From the NCBI RefSeq assembly GCF_014654895.1, contig NZ_BNBE01000004.1, forward strand, positions 1 to 64,000: a stretch of DNA of 64,000 nucleotides. The letters are read 5' to 3'. This document shows positions 16,636 to 25,463 of this stretch, piece after piece. Numbering within the stretch: position 1 is the first letter of the stretch; each line of letters begins with the position of its first letter. The DNA comes from Streptomyces filamentosus (lineage in GTDB: Bacteria; Actinomycetota; Actinomycetes; Streptomycetales; Streptomycetaceae). A program made the position numbers and the translations under genes. The notes below the pieces were generated by a model. It searched no databases and was not told where the DNA came from. It saw only the letters and a list, made by a program, of their open reading frames with translations.

Positions 16636-17529
16636 TCAGGGGCCGTCGGCCGGGCGGGGGCGCGGGGCGTGCCGGGTCGCCGTGAAGTGGAGCAGGGCCG
16701 CGCTCAGGAAGCCCGCCGCCGCGAACGTCAGCGACTGTGCGAGGGAGTCGTCGCGGGCCCCGGCGAGAAGCGCACCGATCGCCGCGAGGGCCAGGGCGAC
16801 GGCGGGCAGGGCGCGGGGGTGCGCGGGGGCCGGTTCGCCGGTCGGGGGCAGCAGGCGGGTGGCGAGGGCGTAGCAGGCGCAGGCCAGGAGGGCGGAGCCG
16901 AGGACGTCACTGGGCCGGTGGTGATAGGTGGCCTGGACGGCGGCGGCGGTGACGGCGAACCACAGGGTGCCGGCCGTGAGGACGTAGGGGCGCAGCCGCG
17001 GGGAGGAGACGAGGGCGGTGCCGAGGGCCAGTGCGGCGGGCACGGCGGCGTGTCCGCTGGGGAAGCTCGCCTCGGTGAGCAGGTCGCTCGCGCCCACCAG
17101 GTCGGGGCGGGGCAGGAGCGTGCGGGTGACCTCCTTGGCGCCGATCGTGGCCACGACGACCCCGAGCGCCGCGCACCCCTGCCACCAGCACCGCCGGATC
17201 GCGGTGACGGCGGCGATGAGCGCGAGGCCCGCGAGCAGGGTGGGCACGGCGCTGTGTTCGAGGGGCGGCAGGGCCGTGGAGCCGTAGGCCGCGCCCGAGA
17301 GGTCGTGGATCCAGGCGGGTCCGGCGCCGGCGTCGCCGTCGAGCAGGGCGTTCTCCGCCCGCTGTCCGAAGGGGGTGCAGACCGCGAGGAGGTAGAGCGC
17401 CAGGAACGCCAGGAGGTGGAGCGGGGCCGGGAGCCACGACCGGACCGCCGGAGCCGTCCGGGGTGCCGGGGCCGTCCGGGGTGCCGGGGCGGTGGGCCCG
17501 GTCGGGGTCAGGAGGTCTTTCCGGGGCAT
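16636..17529 (-). CDS. PAP2-type membrane phosphatase
   Basis: A 297-aa polytopic protein with the three phosphatidic-acid-phosphatase motifs: KEVTRTLLPRP (motif 1), FPSGHAAVPAAL (motif 2) and a shortened motif 3, ATYHHRPSDVLGS, with its His and Asp. The family removes phosphate from lipid phosphates or undecaprenyl diphosphate at the outer membrane face. About six membrane spans are visible. The start ATG at 17529 follows a Pro/Ala-rich N-terminal tail. It is downstream of the PadR-membrane protein pair on the same strand and may be co-transcribed. Confidence 0.8.
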   Translation of the reverse strand: MPRKDLLTPTGPTAPAPRTAPAPRTAPAVRSWLPAPLHLLAFLALYLLAVCTPFGQRAENALLDGDAGAGPAWIHDLSGAAYGSTALPPLEHSAVPTLLAGLALIAAVTAIRRCWWQGCAALGVVVATIGAKEVTRTLLPRPDLVGASDLLTEASFPSGHAAVPAALALGTALVSSPRLRPYVLTAGTLWFAVTAAAVQATYHHRPSDVLGSALLACACYALATRLLPPTGEPAPAHPRALPAVALALAAIGALLAGARDDSLAQSLTFAAAGFLSAALLHFTATRHAPRPRPADGP

Positions 17530-17567
17530 CGTTCTTCTCTGTCTGCGGGAGGGGCGGGGCGGCTGGC

Positions 17568-18527
17568 TCAGCCGAGGAGGGCGCGGTCCTGGCGGCGCTG
17601 GGCGGCGATGGCCAGGGCCGGGAGGGGGGCGACGAGGAGCAGGAGGACGACCAGGTCCGGCAGGGACCTCATGAATCCGTCCGGCTGGACGACGATCGCC
17701 TGGACGCGGACGAACGCGAACGCCGCGACGGGGATCAGCCAGCGGTGGTCGCCGGTGGCCGCCGTCGCCGCCCACGCGGTGAGCAGTCCGGCGATCTCCA
17801 GGAGGAACATGCCGCGCTGGAAGGCTGGGCTGACGGCGATGACGTGCAGGCCGCCGGCGACGAAGAGGGCGAGCAGGAGGGGGAACAGCCAGCGGTAGGA
17901 GCGGCGGCGCAGGCGGCCGGGGCGGTAGAGGGCCAGTACGGCGCAGGCGGCGCACAGGGTCGCGGACAGGACCAGGTCGCGGGCCGTGATCGGGGCGCCG
18001 AGCCCGTAGTAGCCGAGGCCGGCCTTGCCCTCGTCGCCGAAGAGCGTGCCGTGGGGGAAGGAAGCGCCCGCGTAGATCATCGTCGCCGCGGCGGGCAGGG
18101 CGACCCACGCCTTGCCGCGCAGCAGTGCGAGGAGGCAGACCAGCGGGAGCAGCCCGTAGGGCAGCAGCCTGGTCCTGCCTCCCTCACCCTGGGCCCAGGG
18201 GTACCAGCCGGAGAAGCGGAAGGCGATGGCGTGCGGGCCGGGGTCGACGCGCAGGGCCCAGTGCCAGACGTCCTGGAGGTAGGGGACCAGGGCCAGGGCG
18301 GCGAGGACGAGGGCGGCCAGGTGGATGCCGTCCAGCCACCAGGGCCGGGCCGTCTCGTCGACGACGGCCCGCGCGCGGGCCTGCACCCCGGCGCGCGTCA
18401 GGGCGGCGACCTCTCGGGCCGGGGGCCAGGAGCGGCCGGGGTATGCCTCGGAGAGGCAGGCCAGCAGTTCGTCTCCCTGCCGGGCGCGGTGTTCCTTGGG
18501 GTAGGCGGCGAGCAGCAGGCGGTTCAC
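17568..18527 (-). CDS. Membrane protein coupled to PadR
   Basis: A 319-aa integral membrane protein. A short cytoplasmic N-terminus (VNRLLLAAYPKEHRARQGDE) resembles the DUF1700/permease-type partners of PadR genes. It is followed by about seven hydrophobic spans. The GTG start at 18527 overlaps the PadR stop (GTGA), so the two are translated together. Partner proteins of this layout act as effectors of PadR switches in membrane stress. The precise function is unknown. Confidence 0.75.
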   Translation of the reverse strand: MNRLLLAAYPKEHRARQGDELLACLSEAYPGRSWPPAREVAALTRAGVQARARAVVDETARPWWLDGIHLAALVLAALALVPYLQDVWHWALRVDPGPHAIAFRFSGWYPWAQGEGGRTRLLPYGLLPLVCLLALLRGKAWVALPAAATMIYAGASFPHGTLFGDEGKAGLGYYGLGAPITARDLVLSATLCAACAVLALYRPGRLRRRSYRWLFPLLLALFVAGGLHVIAVSPAFQRGMFLLEIAGLLTAWAATAATGDHRWLIPVAAFAFVRVQAIVVQPDGFMRSLPDLVVLLLLVAPLPALAIAAQRRQDRALLG

Positions 18528-18865
18528 GCGGGGGCCACCCCGGTGTCCCGGGTGCGGCCGAGGACGACGGCCGCCGCCTGCCGCATGCGCAGCGCCTCCC
18601 GGTCGAGGGCGGCGGTGCCCTCCTCGGTGAGCAGGTAGTAGCGGCGTGCCCGTCCGTCGACGATCTCCTCCGCTCCGGGGGCGACGAGGCCGGCGCGTTC
18701 CAGCCGTTCCAGCGCGCCGTAGAGGGTGCCGACGGCGATGCGGAGCCGGCCGCCGGTGGCCTGCTCGGCGGCCTTGATGATGCCGTAGCCGTGCAGGGGG
18801 CCGTCCAGGAGCGCGGCGAGGATGAAGTACTGCGGTTCCGTCAGGGACGGGTTCGATCGCGTCAT
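18524..18865 (-). CDS. PadR-family transcriptional regulator
   Basis: 113 aa with the PadR winged-helix pattern: LTEPQYFILAALLDGPLHGY, IAVGTLYGALERLERAGLV, the wing RARRYYLLTEEG and a short C-terminal helix. These dimeric repressors sense small molecules or membrane stress and usually repress their own operon. An AT-rich dyad at 18875-18897, just upstream of the ATG, is a likely operator. It overlaps the downstream membrane-protein gene by 4 bp. Confidence 0.9.
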   Translation of the reverse strand: MTRSNPSLTEPQYFILAALLDGPLHGYGIIKAAEQATGGRLRIAVGTLYGALERLERAGLVAPGAEEIVDGRARRYYLLTEEGTAALDREALRMRQAAAVVLGRTRDTGVAPA

Positions 18866-18874
18866 GGAGCGAGC

Positions 18875-18897
18875 ATATATCGACGTACGAAGTATAT
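18875..18897. promoter_or_regulatory. AT-rich dyad, likely PadR operator/promoter
   Basis: ATATA...TATAT arms surround a CGTACG core, an unusually AT-rich island in this DNA. It starts ten bases before the padR ATG. It fits the PadR operator type and may also hold the -10 region. Confidence 0.5.
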
Positions 18898-18933
18898 TTT
18901 CCGGACGGGTGTCTCGGAGGGGATGACATGACC

Positions 18934-19050
18934 GACACCCGCCTGCTTGTCGTGGCCGGCCGTCCGCTCGCCGGGAACCGCAACGACTGCACGGCGCGGG
19001 AGGAATCCGGTGCCGAAGCCGCCGCAGGCAAGACCTGCACGATCGAGGCC
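18934..19050 (+). pseudogene. DDE transposase fragment
   Basis: Reads RLLVVAGRPLAGNRNDC followed by AREESGAEAAAGKT, the central block of DDE_Tnp_4-type Streptomyces transposases. Only about 38 residues remain and no inverted repeats were found. Confidence 0.6.
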
Positions 19051-19667
19051 AGACGTCCGCCCGCGTACGGACCGACCCCGCCCGCACCCGGGCAGCCTCC
19101 GCCCGGCCCTGCCCGTCGGCCGCGACCTCCTCCGCCACCGCCCTCCCGGCACCCCCGAGGACGCCGAAGGCGGGGACGACGGCCGCACGGTCGCCGCGCA
19201 CGAGCACGGGCAGGCCACACGGGCACGACCTGCCCGGGCGCGGCCCGATCCGGAGCAACTCGACCCGGAACAGCCCGACCGGACGCGGCGAAGATCACGG
19301 CGGTGAAGCCAGACCAGTCGGAGCCGGCCCGGCCTCCCCGCTCACCGGGAACACCGACCCACAACCGGCATACGCCAAAACGCCGACCCATCCCCCGATC
19401 ACAGAGAGCAGCCGCCCCACATCCCACACCCGACCAACCGGAGAACCGGAGAACCGGATAAATCCATCCCCCGGACCGAGCGGAGAACAGACCTCGGCGG
19501 TGGGATGCACCCGCCTGGGAGGCGGGGGTGAAGGAGGTCAGGGCGGTGACGACTGCCCTTCCCATCGGTTTGCACGCAGACGACAGGGAATGAGGGGTTT
19601 GAAAGCTCTCCGATCGCGCAGACGCTACGTTGACGCAGCCTTTATATGAGCAGGTAGGAGACGCATC
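19051..19667. other. No gene recognised
   Basis: Pro/Arg-rich frames without coding character. A short 7-bp hairpin lies at 19510-19526. The last 100 bases are the promoter region of the GlsB-type gene. Confidence 0.5.
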
Positions 19668-19937
19668 ATGGGCATTATCGCGTGGATTCTCATCGGTCTG
19701 ATCGCCGGTTTCATCGCCAAGGCGATCATGCCGGGCAAGGACCCCGGCGGTGTCATCATCACCATCCTGATCGGCATCGCCGGCGGCCTGCTGGGCGGCT
19801 TCCTGGGCAAGGTCATATTCGGCGTGGACTCCATCGACGGCTTCTTCGAGATCTCCACCTGGATCGCGGCCATCATCGGCTCCGTCATCCTGCTCGCCCT
19901 CTACCGCCTCGTCACCGGCAACCGACGCCACGCCTGA
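19668..19937 (+). CDS. GlsB/YeaQ/YmgE-family membrane protein
   Basis: An 89-aa transglycosylase-associated membrane protein. Three spans are visible (IIAWILIGLIAGFIAKAIM, a Gly-rich GGLLGGFLGKVI, and IAAIIGSVILLALYRLV), with the family's PGKDPGG loop. These small proteins are envelope-stress-associated; their activity is unknown. A GTAGGAG site lies about eight bases before the ATG. It is monocistronic, with a clear terminator. Confidence 0.9.
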   Translation: MGIIAWILIGLIAGFIAKAIMPGKDPGGVIITILIGIAGGLLGGFLGKVIFGVDSIDGFFEISTWIAAIIGSVILLALYRLVTGNRRHA

Positions 19938-19957
19938 CGGCTCCCCGGCCCGCACGA

Positions 19958-19990
19958 AACGGCTCCCCCTCTTCCGAGGGCGGAGCCGTT
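19958..19990 (+). terminator. Hairpin terminator
   Basis: AACGGCTCC pairs with GGAGCCGTT around an inner CCCTC/GAGGG stem, starting about 20 bases after the GlsB-type stop. One unpaired base interrupts the stem. Confidence 0.8.
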
Positions 19991-20075
19991 CGCCGTACCC
20001 GGGCTTGCTCTCCGAGCACAACGGAGCGACCGGACCGCCACCCCGCCCTGCTTCGGGGACACCACACGAAGAACG

Positions 20076-20519
20076 GTGTCCGCCCGCGCCCACAAGCCCT
20101 CACCTCCGAGCGCGGCCTGCCCGGCCGTTCGTCCGGATCCTGTCTGCCCCAGGTGCGGGGGCCGGAAGGGCAAGCGCCGCCGAGCCGTACGCTTCGGTCG
20201 TGGCCGATGTCTCCCTTGCCTCCAGGCAGCGGCTGACCACTTCTGCCCCTCCCTCCGGCAAGACGGAGCAGCGAACCGTGACAGAGAGTTCGTTACAGCA
20301 GCCGCACCAGACCGCATGGCCAGCCACGACCGGCGAGCCCACACCGGACTGCACGCCCTCGGCATCGCTCTCAGCAACGCACCCGGCCGATACAGCCGCT
20401 GCATCGCAACGATCGATCGGCTCCTCGCCGCCGCTCCAGTCCCGATCCGAACCTGGACCCCGCGCGACATGGACACCGCCCTGTACCGGCTCAGCCACCC
20501 CACCAGAACCAGCGCGTAG
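20076..20519 (+). CDS. Possible zinc-ribbon protein
   Basis: A 147-aa frame with good composition. A Cys cluster, VCPRCGGRKGKRRRAVRFGR then CLPCLQAAADHFC, looks like a zinc ribbon. The C-terminal half (SRCIATIDRLLAAAPVPIRT) looks like folded helical protein. No ribosome site is obvious and the minus strand is also open, so it may be a remnant. The family is not recognised. Confidence 0.35.
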   Translation: MSARAHKPSPPSAACPAVRPDPVCPRCGGRKGKRRRAVRFGRGRCLPCLQAAADHFCPSLRQDGAANRDREFVTAAAPDRMASHDRRAHTGLHALGIALSNAPGRYSRCIATIDRLLAAAPVPIRTWTPRDMDTALYRLSHPTRTSA

Positions 20520-20856
20520 CGGTGCTCGGCGAACCTGATCGACGCACCCGGAATGCCACCGCGCCTGGCCCATACTCGCGAGAGCGGGAGCGGCCGACGT
20601 GCGGGATCACCGTGCGCTCGACCCGGGGGAACTCCGCGCGGGCGCGGCGGCCTTGACTGAGGGGGCGTCTCCCTCAGGCGCGGAACGTGTTCGTGCCGGG
20701 GGCGGCCTTGCTTCCTTGGTCGATGTTCCTGAGGCTGCGGAAGCACTGGTGGGACTGCTGCCGGGCGTCGAGGACACGGCGGGCGGCGGCTCTCTTGCAA
20801 AATCGAGAAGGGCATGACGGGAGCGAAGAGAGCCCGGTGCGGGAAGGGTGGGAGCT
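20520..20856. pseudogene. Decayed region with a short coding trace
   Basis: On the minus strand about 20680-20815 a coherent trace reads RVLDARQQSHQCFRSLRNID then QGSKAAPGTNTFRA before a stop. No start is found. The rest holds nothing recognisable. Confidence 0.3.
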
Positions 20857-20985
20857 GCCCTCGCCCGGGAAGGCCCGGGCGAGGGCCGGTTGACGGCCGG
20901 TTGATGGCCGGGAATGCGCCTGGAACGTGAGCCGCGCGTACGCGGTCCTGGAGGTGTCTCTCTCGCTCCATCACGCCGTCCACCC
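20857..20985 (-). repeat. 3'-end module, copy A
   Basis: A 13-bp perfect hairpin (20857-20869 with 20874-20886), then the GGCCGGTTGATGGCCGGG segment and the conserved GGTCCTGGAGGTGT block shared with 22.5, 23.7, 47.3 and 61.9 kb. It lies downstream of the VOC gene, whose stop is at 21052. Confidence 0.75.
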
Positions 20986-21051
20986 CCGTACGGGGCCATG
21001 GCCCCATAAGCGCACCAGCGTCGCGCGTCGGGGTGTCGTCAGGGCTCCGCG

Positions 21052-21792
21052 TCAGGACGGGGCGAGGACGCAGAATTCGTGGCCCTCCGGGTCGGTCAGG
21101 CATGTCCACGGGACGTCGCCCTGGCCGAGGTCGAGGTCGGTGGCGCCGAGGGCCCGCAGCCGGGCGACGTCCGCCGCCCTGTCGTCACCGGGGTACGGCA
21201 GCAGGTCGAGATGAACGCGGTCCGGCACGGTCTTCACGTCGGGTGTGCGGAGGAATTCGAGGTAGGGGCCGGCGCCTTTGGAGGAGCGCAACACCGTCTG
21301 ATCGTCGCTCGCCTCGTGCAGGGTCCAGTCGATCGCCTCGCCCCAGAACCGGGCCATGGCCCGTGGGTCCGCGCAGTCGACCACCACCGCGGCGATCGGC
21401 CCGGTGTCCCGGTAGATCTGGCGAGGTTCCAGCACGCAGAACTCGTTGCCCTCGGGGTCGGCGAGGACCGTCCACGGCACCTCTCCCTGGCCCACGTCGG
21501 CGGGCGTCGCACCGAGAGCCCTCAGGCGCGCGACCAGTTCCGCCTGATGGGCCGCGGAGGTGGTGGCGAGATCGAGGTGTACACGGTTCTTCGCCGGTGT
21601 CCCGGGTTCGGGGACGGGGACGACGTCGATGCCGACGAAGACCGGGTCCGGCCAGACGAGGCCGCCGGGAGGTCCGACGTAGACGGTCACGCCGGGGCTG
21701 TAGGCACTCCAGCCGAGCGCCTCCGCCCAGAACCCGCCGACCGCCGAGGGATCAAGAGCCTTGATGTTCACCATGACAGGTCGCAGCGCCAT
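21052..21792 (-). CDS. Two-domain VOC (glyoxalase-like) protein
   Basis: 246 aa made of two tandem VOC modules, each ending in the same pattern (GQGEVPWTVLADPEGNEFCV and GQGDVPWTCLTDPEGHEFCV). Each has the paired beta-alpha-beta-beta-beta elements that form one metal-binding pocket. HLDL and E residues of the usual metal site are present (RVHLDLAT, RVHLDLLP). Members bind or modify small molecules, often as resistance proteins; the substrate is unknown. It is monocistronic, and a 3'-end module of the repeat family follows it. Confidence 0.85.
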   Translation of the reverse strand: MALRPVMVNIKALDPSAVGGFWAEALGWSAYSPGVTVYVGPPGGLVWPDPVFVGIDVVPVPEPGTPAKNRVHLDLATTSAAHQAELVARLRALGATPADVGQGEVPWTVLADPEGNEFCVLEPRQIYRDTGPIAAVVVDCADPRAMARFWGEAIDWTLHEASDDQTVLRSSKGAGPYLEFLRTPDVKTVPDRVHLDLLPYPGDDRAADVARLRALGATDLDLGQGDVPWTCLTDPEGHEFCVLAPS

Positions 21793-21939
21793 GCCGACGA
21801 TCCTATGCGCCCGCCCCGCACCGGCATCTGCGCCGTCGCTGAACAGAGGGCGGCTCGCTCATGAGCCGCCACGGCCGACCGGCCGACGAAGGCTCAGCCT
21901 CGCCGAGGGGACTTCTCACTCGTCAGGTGAAGCACTCAG

Positions 21940-22100
21940 TCACACCAGAACTCTCTGGGCGGGGTGGTCCAGGTCGCTCCACGGCTCGAACTCGGCCCGC
22001 TCGATGCCGGTGAGCTCGGTGTCGAGGCCGTGGGTGCGGGTGCCGCCCTGGCGGAGGCAGGTCTCGCCGAGGGCGTCGGCGGTGCCTGCTGGGGCCGGCG
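21940..22100 (-). pseudogene. C-terminal remnant of an unrecognised protein
   Basis: One frame gives a coherent C-terminus, LGETCLRQGGTRTHGLDTEL then TGIERAEFEPWSDLDHPAQR, stopping at 21940. Further upstream the frame degenerates. The composition says formerly coding; the family is not recognised. Confidence 0.45.
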
Positions 22101-22448
22101 GTCGGTGGCGCCGGTGGCCTGGGGATCGAGGATGGGGGCGGCCGACACGGGGGCTCCTCGGCGCCGGCGGTGGACTCCCCCCCCTGTCTTAGCACTCGGA
22201 TCAGACTCACTGCTCCCCCGAAGGCCCAGGAGGAACGCCCCCGTGGGACCTGGAGGGGCGGAGGCTGCCCCTGCTCGTCGAGGAGCCTGCAGGGCATTCT
22301 CGGGCCGGAGACCCGCGGAGGCCCTGCTCGCCGATCTCCCGCCCCCAGCAGCGGCCGCCTCCGCACCGGGCGAGGCCAGGGGCCCGGCCGAACGGCACGC
22401 AGGGCCGGAGGGCGGACGGAGTGCGGCGTCGCGGGAAAACGGGAGCGA
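22101..22448. other. No gene recognised
   Basis: Open frames exist on both strands but without coherent protein character. Confidence 0.4.
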
Positions 22449-22650
22449 CCCTCGCCCGGGGATGCCGGGCGAGGGCCGGTTGATGGCCGGGAAGCGCGCA
22501 GCCGGGGGGATGGTCCGCGCGTACCCGGTCCTGGAGGTGTCCACTTCGCTCCGTCGCACCGCCTACCCCGACCGGCCGCGCACACACCCGCCGTCTCCAC
22601 CGGTTTCTCCCGAGCGCCGGGCGAAGGGGCGGGGGCCGTGTCCCAGGGGT
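22449..22650 (-). repeat. 3'-end module, copy B
   Basis: An 11-bp hairpin (22449-22459 with 22465-22475) is followed by the fullest form of the conserved block, with CACTTCGCTCCGTCGCACCG and CGCACACACCCGCCGTCTC. No gene stops next to it on the minus strand, unlike the other copies. Confidence 0.75.
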
Positions 22651-22699
22651 CCGTCGCCTGCCGGCGGGCAGCAGCCGGCCGGGGTACGCCGATGCCCTC

Positions 22700-23390
22700 A
22701 CAGCCGGGGGCCACAGCCGCTGGGACGGGGAGGAGCAGGTCACGGTCCCGGACAACGTGTGCACGGTGTCCGTGGAGGCGTTCGGGGCCTCCTGAGGAGG
22801 AGGCCGGTACGGCGTACCGGGCGGCCGGGGGCGAGGGTGTCGGCGACGTTCGGCGTGACACCGGGAGAAGTCCTCACGGTGGACGTGGGCGGCGCCGGGC
22901 ACTCCGGGAACGACGGCGACCCGGCACGTGCGCAGGGTGGCTACAACGGGGGCGGGCGGAGCGGCGCCCACATCGCGGACGGCCAGTTCTCCGGTATCGC
23001 CGCCGGGGGCGGCGGAGGCCGCACCACGATCAGCACGGGGACGACACCTGTCGTCGTGGCGGGTGGAGGCGGTGGGGGCGGCGCGTCGTTCTTCGCCACC
23101 GGCATCGGCGGAGGCGACGGGGGCGAGGACGGCGACCCGGGCACCGGGCTCCCGGGCGACGACGAAGGCCGGCCCGGCGGCCAGGGCGGCGTCAACGCGC
23201 CCTACACCGATCCCAACGGCGAGAGCCGCCGGGGCGGCCGGAGGAGCGGGCGGGAACAGCATCCTCGACCCCCACGGGCGCGGGCGGCGGCGGAGGCGCG
23301 GGCGCTACGGGCGACGATGGCGGAGGCTCCGGCAGCGGCCCCGCGAACGACGGTTACGGCACGCCCGACCGCGCAGCCCACGCCACCTGA
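22700..23390 (+). pseudogene. Glycine-rich secreted-type protein, frameshifted
   Basis: Pieces in two or three frames join to a glycine-rich protein. They run from VTVPDNVCTVSVEAFGAS (stop at once after it), through TFGVTPGEVLTVDVGGAG and AAGGGGGRTTIST, to GGGGGAGATGDDGG and a stop at 23390. This is the PbH1-free, Gly-rich fold of Streptomyces secreted proteins of unknown role. At least two frame breaks (near 22795 and 23235) inactivate it. No signal peptide remains. Confidence 0.6.
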
Positions 23391-23617
23391 CCGAAGCCCC
23401 CGCACACCTGCCCACGGCGCGCAGAGGACGCGGCAGAACGGCCCACGTCTCTGAGCGCCGAACAACGGCTGCGCGGCCGGGCCGGGGCCGTCTGCCCCGG
23501 ACGGACGGGGGCCGCGGGGCGGACGGCCCCCGAAGCAGCCACCGTCGAGCAGGGCGGGGCGATCGGTACCGCCCCGGCGTTCCTGCCGCTGCAGGGGGCG
23601 GCGGGCAGAGGAAACGA

Positions 23618-23785
23618 CAGCGGTCTCCGCCCGGGCATCCGGGCGGAGACCGCTGTCCGACCGGTCAGCGCGCAGCCGGGGGGATGGTGCGCGCAGACCC
23701 GGTCCAAGAGGGGTTCCACTCCGCTCTGCGGCGGCTTCTACCCCAGCGCGCCGCGCACACACCCGAAGAAGCCGGTGGGATGGCG
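23618..23785 (-). repeat. 3'-end module, copy C
   Basis: A 17-bp perfect hairpin (23618-23634 with 23639-23655), then the conserved block (CGCGCAGCCGGGGGGATGGT, TTCCACTCCGCTC, CGCGCACACACCCG). It ends a few bases from the stop of the HATPase gene at 23790. Confidence 0.75.
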
Positions 23786-23789
23786 GGGT

Positions 23790-24239
23790 CTACGCGGGGT
23801 CGTCCTCCAGCAGGATCGTCGTGGTGATCCTCTTGCCCACCGGTTCGCGGTGGATGGCGAAGCTCTGCCCGAGGGCCATCACGATCTCCAGGCCGTGCCG
23901 ACCGATGCGGGACGGGTCGGGTGCGAGGAGCGTGGGCGGGGTCGGGTCGCTGTCCCAGACGGTCACGTGGACGACGGCGCCGGTGAGCTCCAGGGTGAGC
24001 AGGCAGGGGCCGGGGGCGTACTTGCGGGCGTTGGTGACCAGCTCGCTGACCACGAGCTGCACCCTGCTCATCGTGTCCGGGGACACCGGCAGGCCGTGGA
24101 CGGCCTGGACGTCGGTGAGGAAGGAGCGGGCCAGGTCGCGGGCGAGGGCGATGTCCTCGCTGCCCTCGAAGACGCCGGAGACCGTGATCGTGTCCGCCAT
24201 CGACAACTGGGCGTCTTCATCGGCCGTCACCTGGTGCAT
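23790..24239 (-). CDS. HATPase anti-sigma-factor-like protein (RsbW type)
   Basis: A 149-aa single-domain GHKL ATPase with the N-box ELVTNARKYAPGP (about 66-79) and a G1-type block RIGRHGLEIVMALG (about 112-125). Streptomyces has many such stand-alone HATPase proteins, which act as anti-sigma kinases or partners of SpoIIE phosphatases. No histidine-kinase dimerisation domain is present. An inner ATG at 24200 (MADTITVSG) is an alternative start. The neighbouring STAS gene (24459-24878) is a natural partner. Confidence 0.85.
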   Translation of the reverse strand: MHQVTADEDAQLSMADTITVSGVFEGSEDIALARDLARSFLTDVQAVHGLPVSPDTMSRVQLVVSELVTNARKYAPGPCLLTLELTGAVVHVTVWDSDPTPPTLLAPDPSRIGRHGLEIVMALGQSFAIHREPVGKRITTTILLEDDPA

Positions 24240-24458
24240 CTCAGTCCCCGCTTCCGTCGGTACGCACGTGCGCGGGACGTCTACCCCCGATCCTCCGCCT
24301 CACGCAGCACACGGACGAAGATGTGGGGCCTTCGTGTGACACAGCGACCGGAACAGGGGTTTCGGGGTGGAGACGCAGGGACGGGAGAAGACACCGCGCC
24401 GGGGCGGGGCCGGGCCTCTGTTCTCCCTGCGGGGGAGAGCAGACGCGTGGACGGCCGT

Positions 24459-24878
24459 TCAGGGGGCGTCGTCGAGAGCGATGTCGAGGGTGTGGCGGGT
24501 GCCGGTGAGGGCGAGCAGGCGCGCGACCCGCCGTGGGAGAGGGCCGAGGAGGACGTGCCGCTGCGGGCGGCTCCGGGCGCCGGTCAGCTCGTGGACGAGC
24601 GCGCAGTCGCCGAACGTCACCCCGATCAGGTCCAGCAGCACCAGCTCGACCTGCGGCGTGCGGACCGCATCGAGGACCTCGCGCAGACACGGGACCGTCT
24701 CGGCGTCGAACTCGCCGCTCAGCAGCAGGACGGCCATGGCGGGACTGTCGGCGGGGACGCAGCGCACGAGGCCGTCACTGCAGGGCGGACGCCAGACGAA
24801 GGTGCCGGCGACGAGGTCCAGGCGGATGAAGGGCCAGTCGCCCGGCGAGCCGTCGCGCAGGAACCGGCCAGAGGTCAC
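24459..24878 (-). CDS. STAS-domain anti-sigma-factor antagonist
   Basis: 139 aa. The core reads AMAVLLLSGEFDAETVPCLR, then LVLLDLIGVTFGDCALVHEL, the STAS fold, and ends in PLPRRVARLLALTGTRHTLD. In the antagonist family the phosphorylated residue is a Ser after the conserved Asp; here the site reads FGDCAL, with Cys in the Ser position. It may therefore not be regulated by phosphorylation. The GTG at 24878 is preferred because GAGGTGG lies six bases before it. It is probably co-regulated with the HATPase. Confidence 0.8.
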   Translation of the reverse strand: MTSGRFLRDGSPGDWPFIRLDLVAGTFVWRPPCSDGLVRCVPADSPAMAVLLLSGEFDAETVPCLREVLDAVRTPQVELVLLDLIGVTFGDCALVHELTGARSRPQRHVLLGPLPRRVARLLALTGTRHTLDIALDDAP

Positions 24879-25189
24879 GGGAATCCACCTCGATCCGCAG
24901 GCGGAGCCCTCCAGGAGGACGCTCCCCCGGCCTCCGCGGAATCCCGGGCGTCGAGGCCCGGTCTTGAGACGACATCGTCGGCGGCGGGAAGGGGAGGCGC
25001 CGACAGCAACCCGGATCGGTCCGGCACTCCCCACGATCCTCTCCCCCGGCCCGGAACGCCCCATGGGGGCCACCTGGTGAGACAGACACCCGGGAGGCTG
25101 GGGGTGGCCCGGGGTACTGACCCCGGAGGGTGAACCCCCTGAGCACCGGGCCTCACCCGCGCGCCATACCGGCAGGGGTGCGCCCGGTT
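24879..25189. other. No gene recognised
   Basis: The STAS gene's frame stays open upstream but has no protein-like content past its ribosome site. From about 25115 the DNA is the duplicated block also seen at 4.7 and 5.1 kb. Confidence 0.5.
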
Positions 25190-25405
25190 CTACACGGCCG
25201 CGGCGGTACCGGTCCCCGGGTCGGCGGGGTCGTTCACGAACGGGCGCCGGCAGGTGCGCGGGGCGGGCGGGGCGGTGTCGGGGGTGGCGATCCACTCCCC
25301 CGCGGCGGCGAGGCCGGCAGCCGTACGGGCCCACGGGTCACGCACGGGGCGGTCGGGGACGCCAGGGCCGGGACCGGGAGGACGACGGTGTGGTGCGGTG
25401 CTCAC
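25190..25405 (-). CDS. Small proline/alanine-rich protein, copy 2
   Basis: A 71-aa paralogue of 5187-5405, from a GTG (VSTAPHRRPPGPGP). The middle 20 residues are identical and the changes there are synonymous. The C-terminus diverges (CRRPFVNDPADPGTG). The function is unknown. Its persistence in two decayed blocks argues for selection or recent duplication. Confidence 0.5.
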   Translation of the reverse strand: MSTAPHRRPPGPGPGVPDRPVRDPWARTAAGLAAAGEWIATPDTAPPAPRTCRRPFVNDPADPGTGTAAAV

Positions 25406-25463
25406 CCGCACCAGTCTCCCCCTGCCCCTGACGGAACGTCGGCACTTCATGGTGACCGGGCCA

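Noticed and set aside
17568..20093. A very long minus frame joining the PadR partner to the 20-kb region
   Set aside because: Only the part below 18527 has membrane-protein content. The rest is antisense or non-coding and lacks a start near the real gene.
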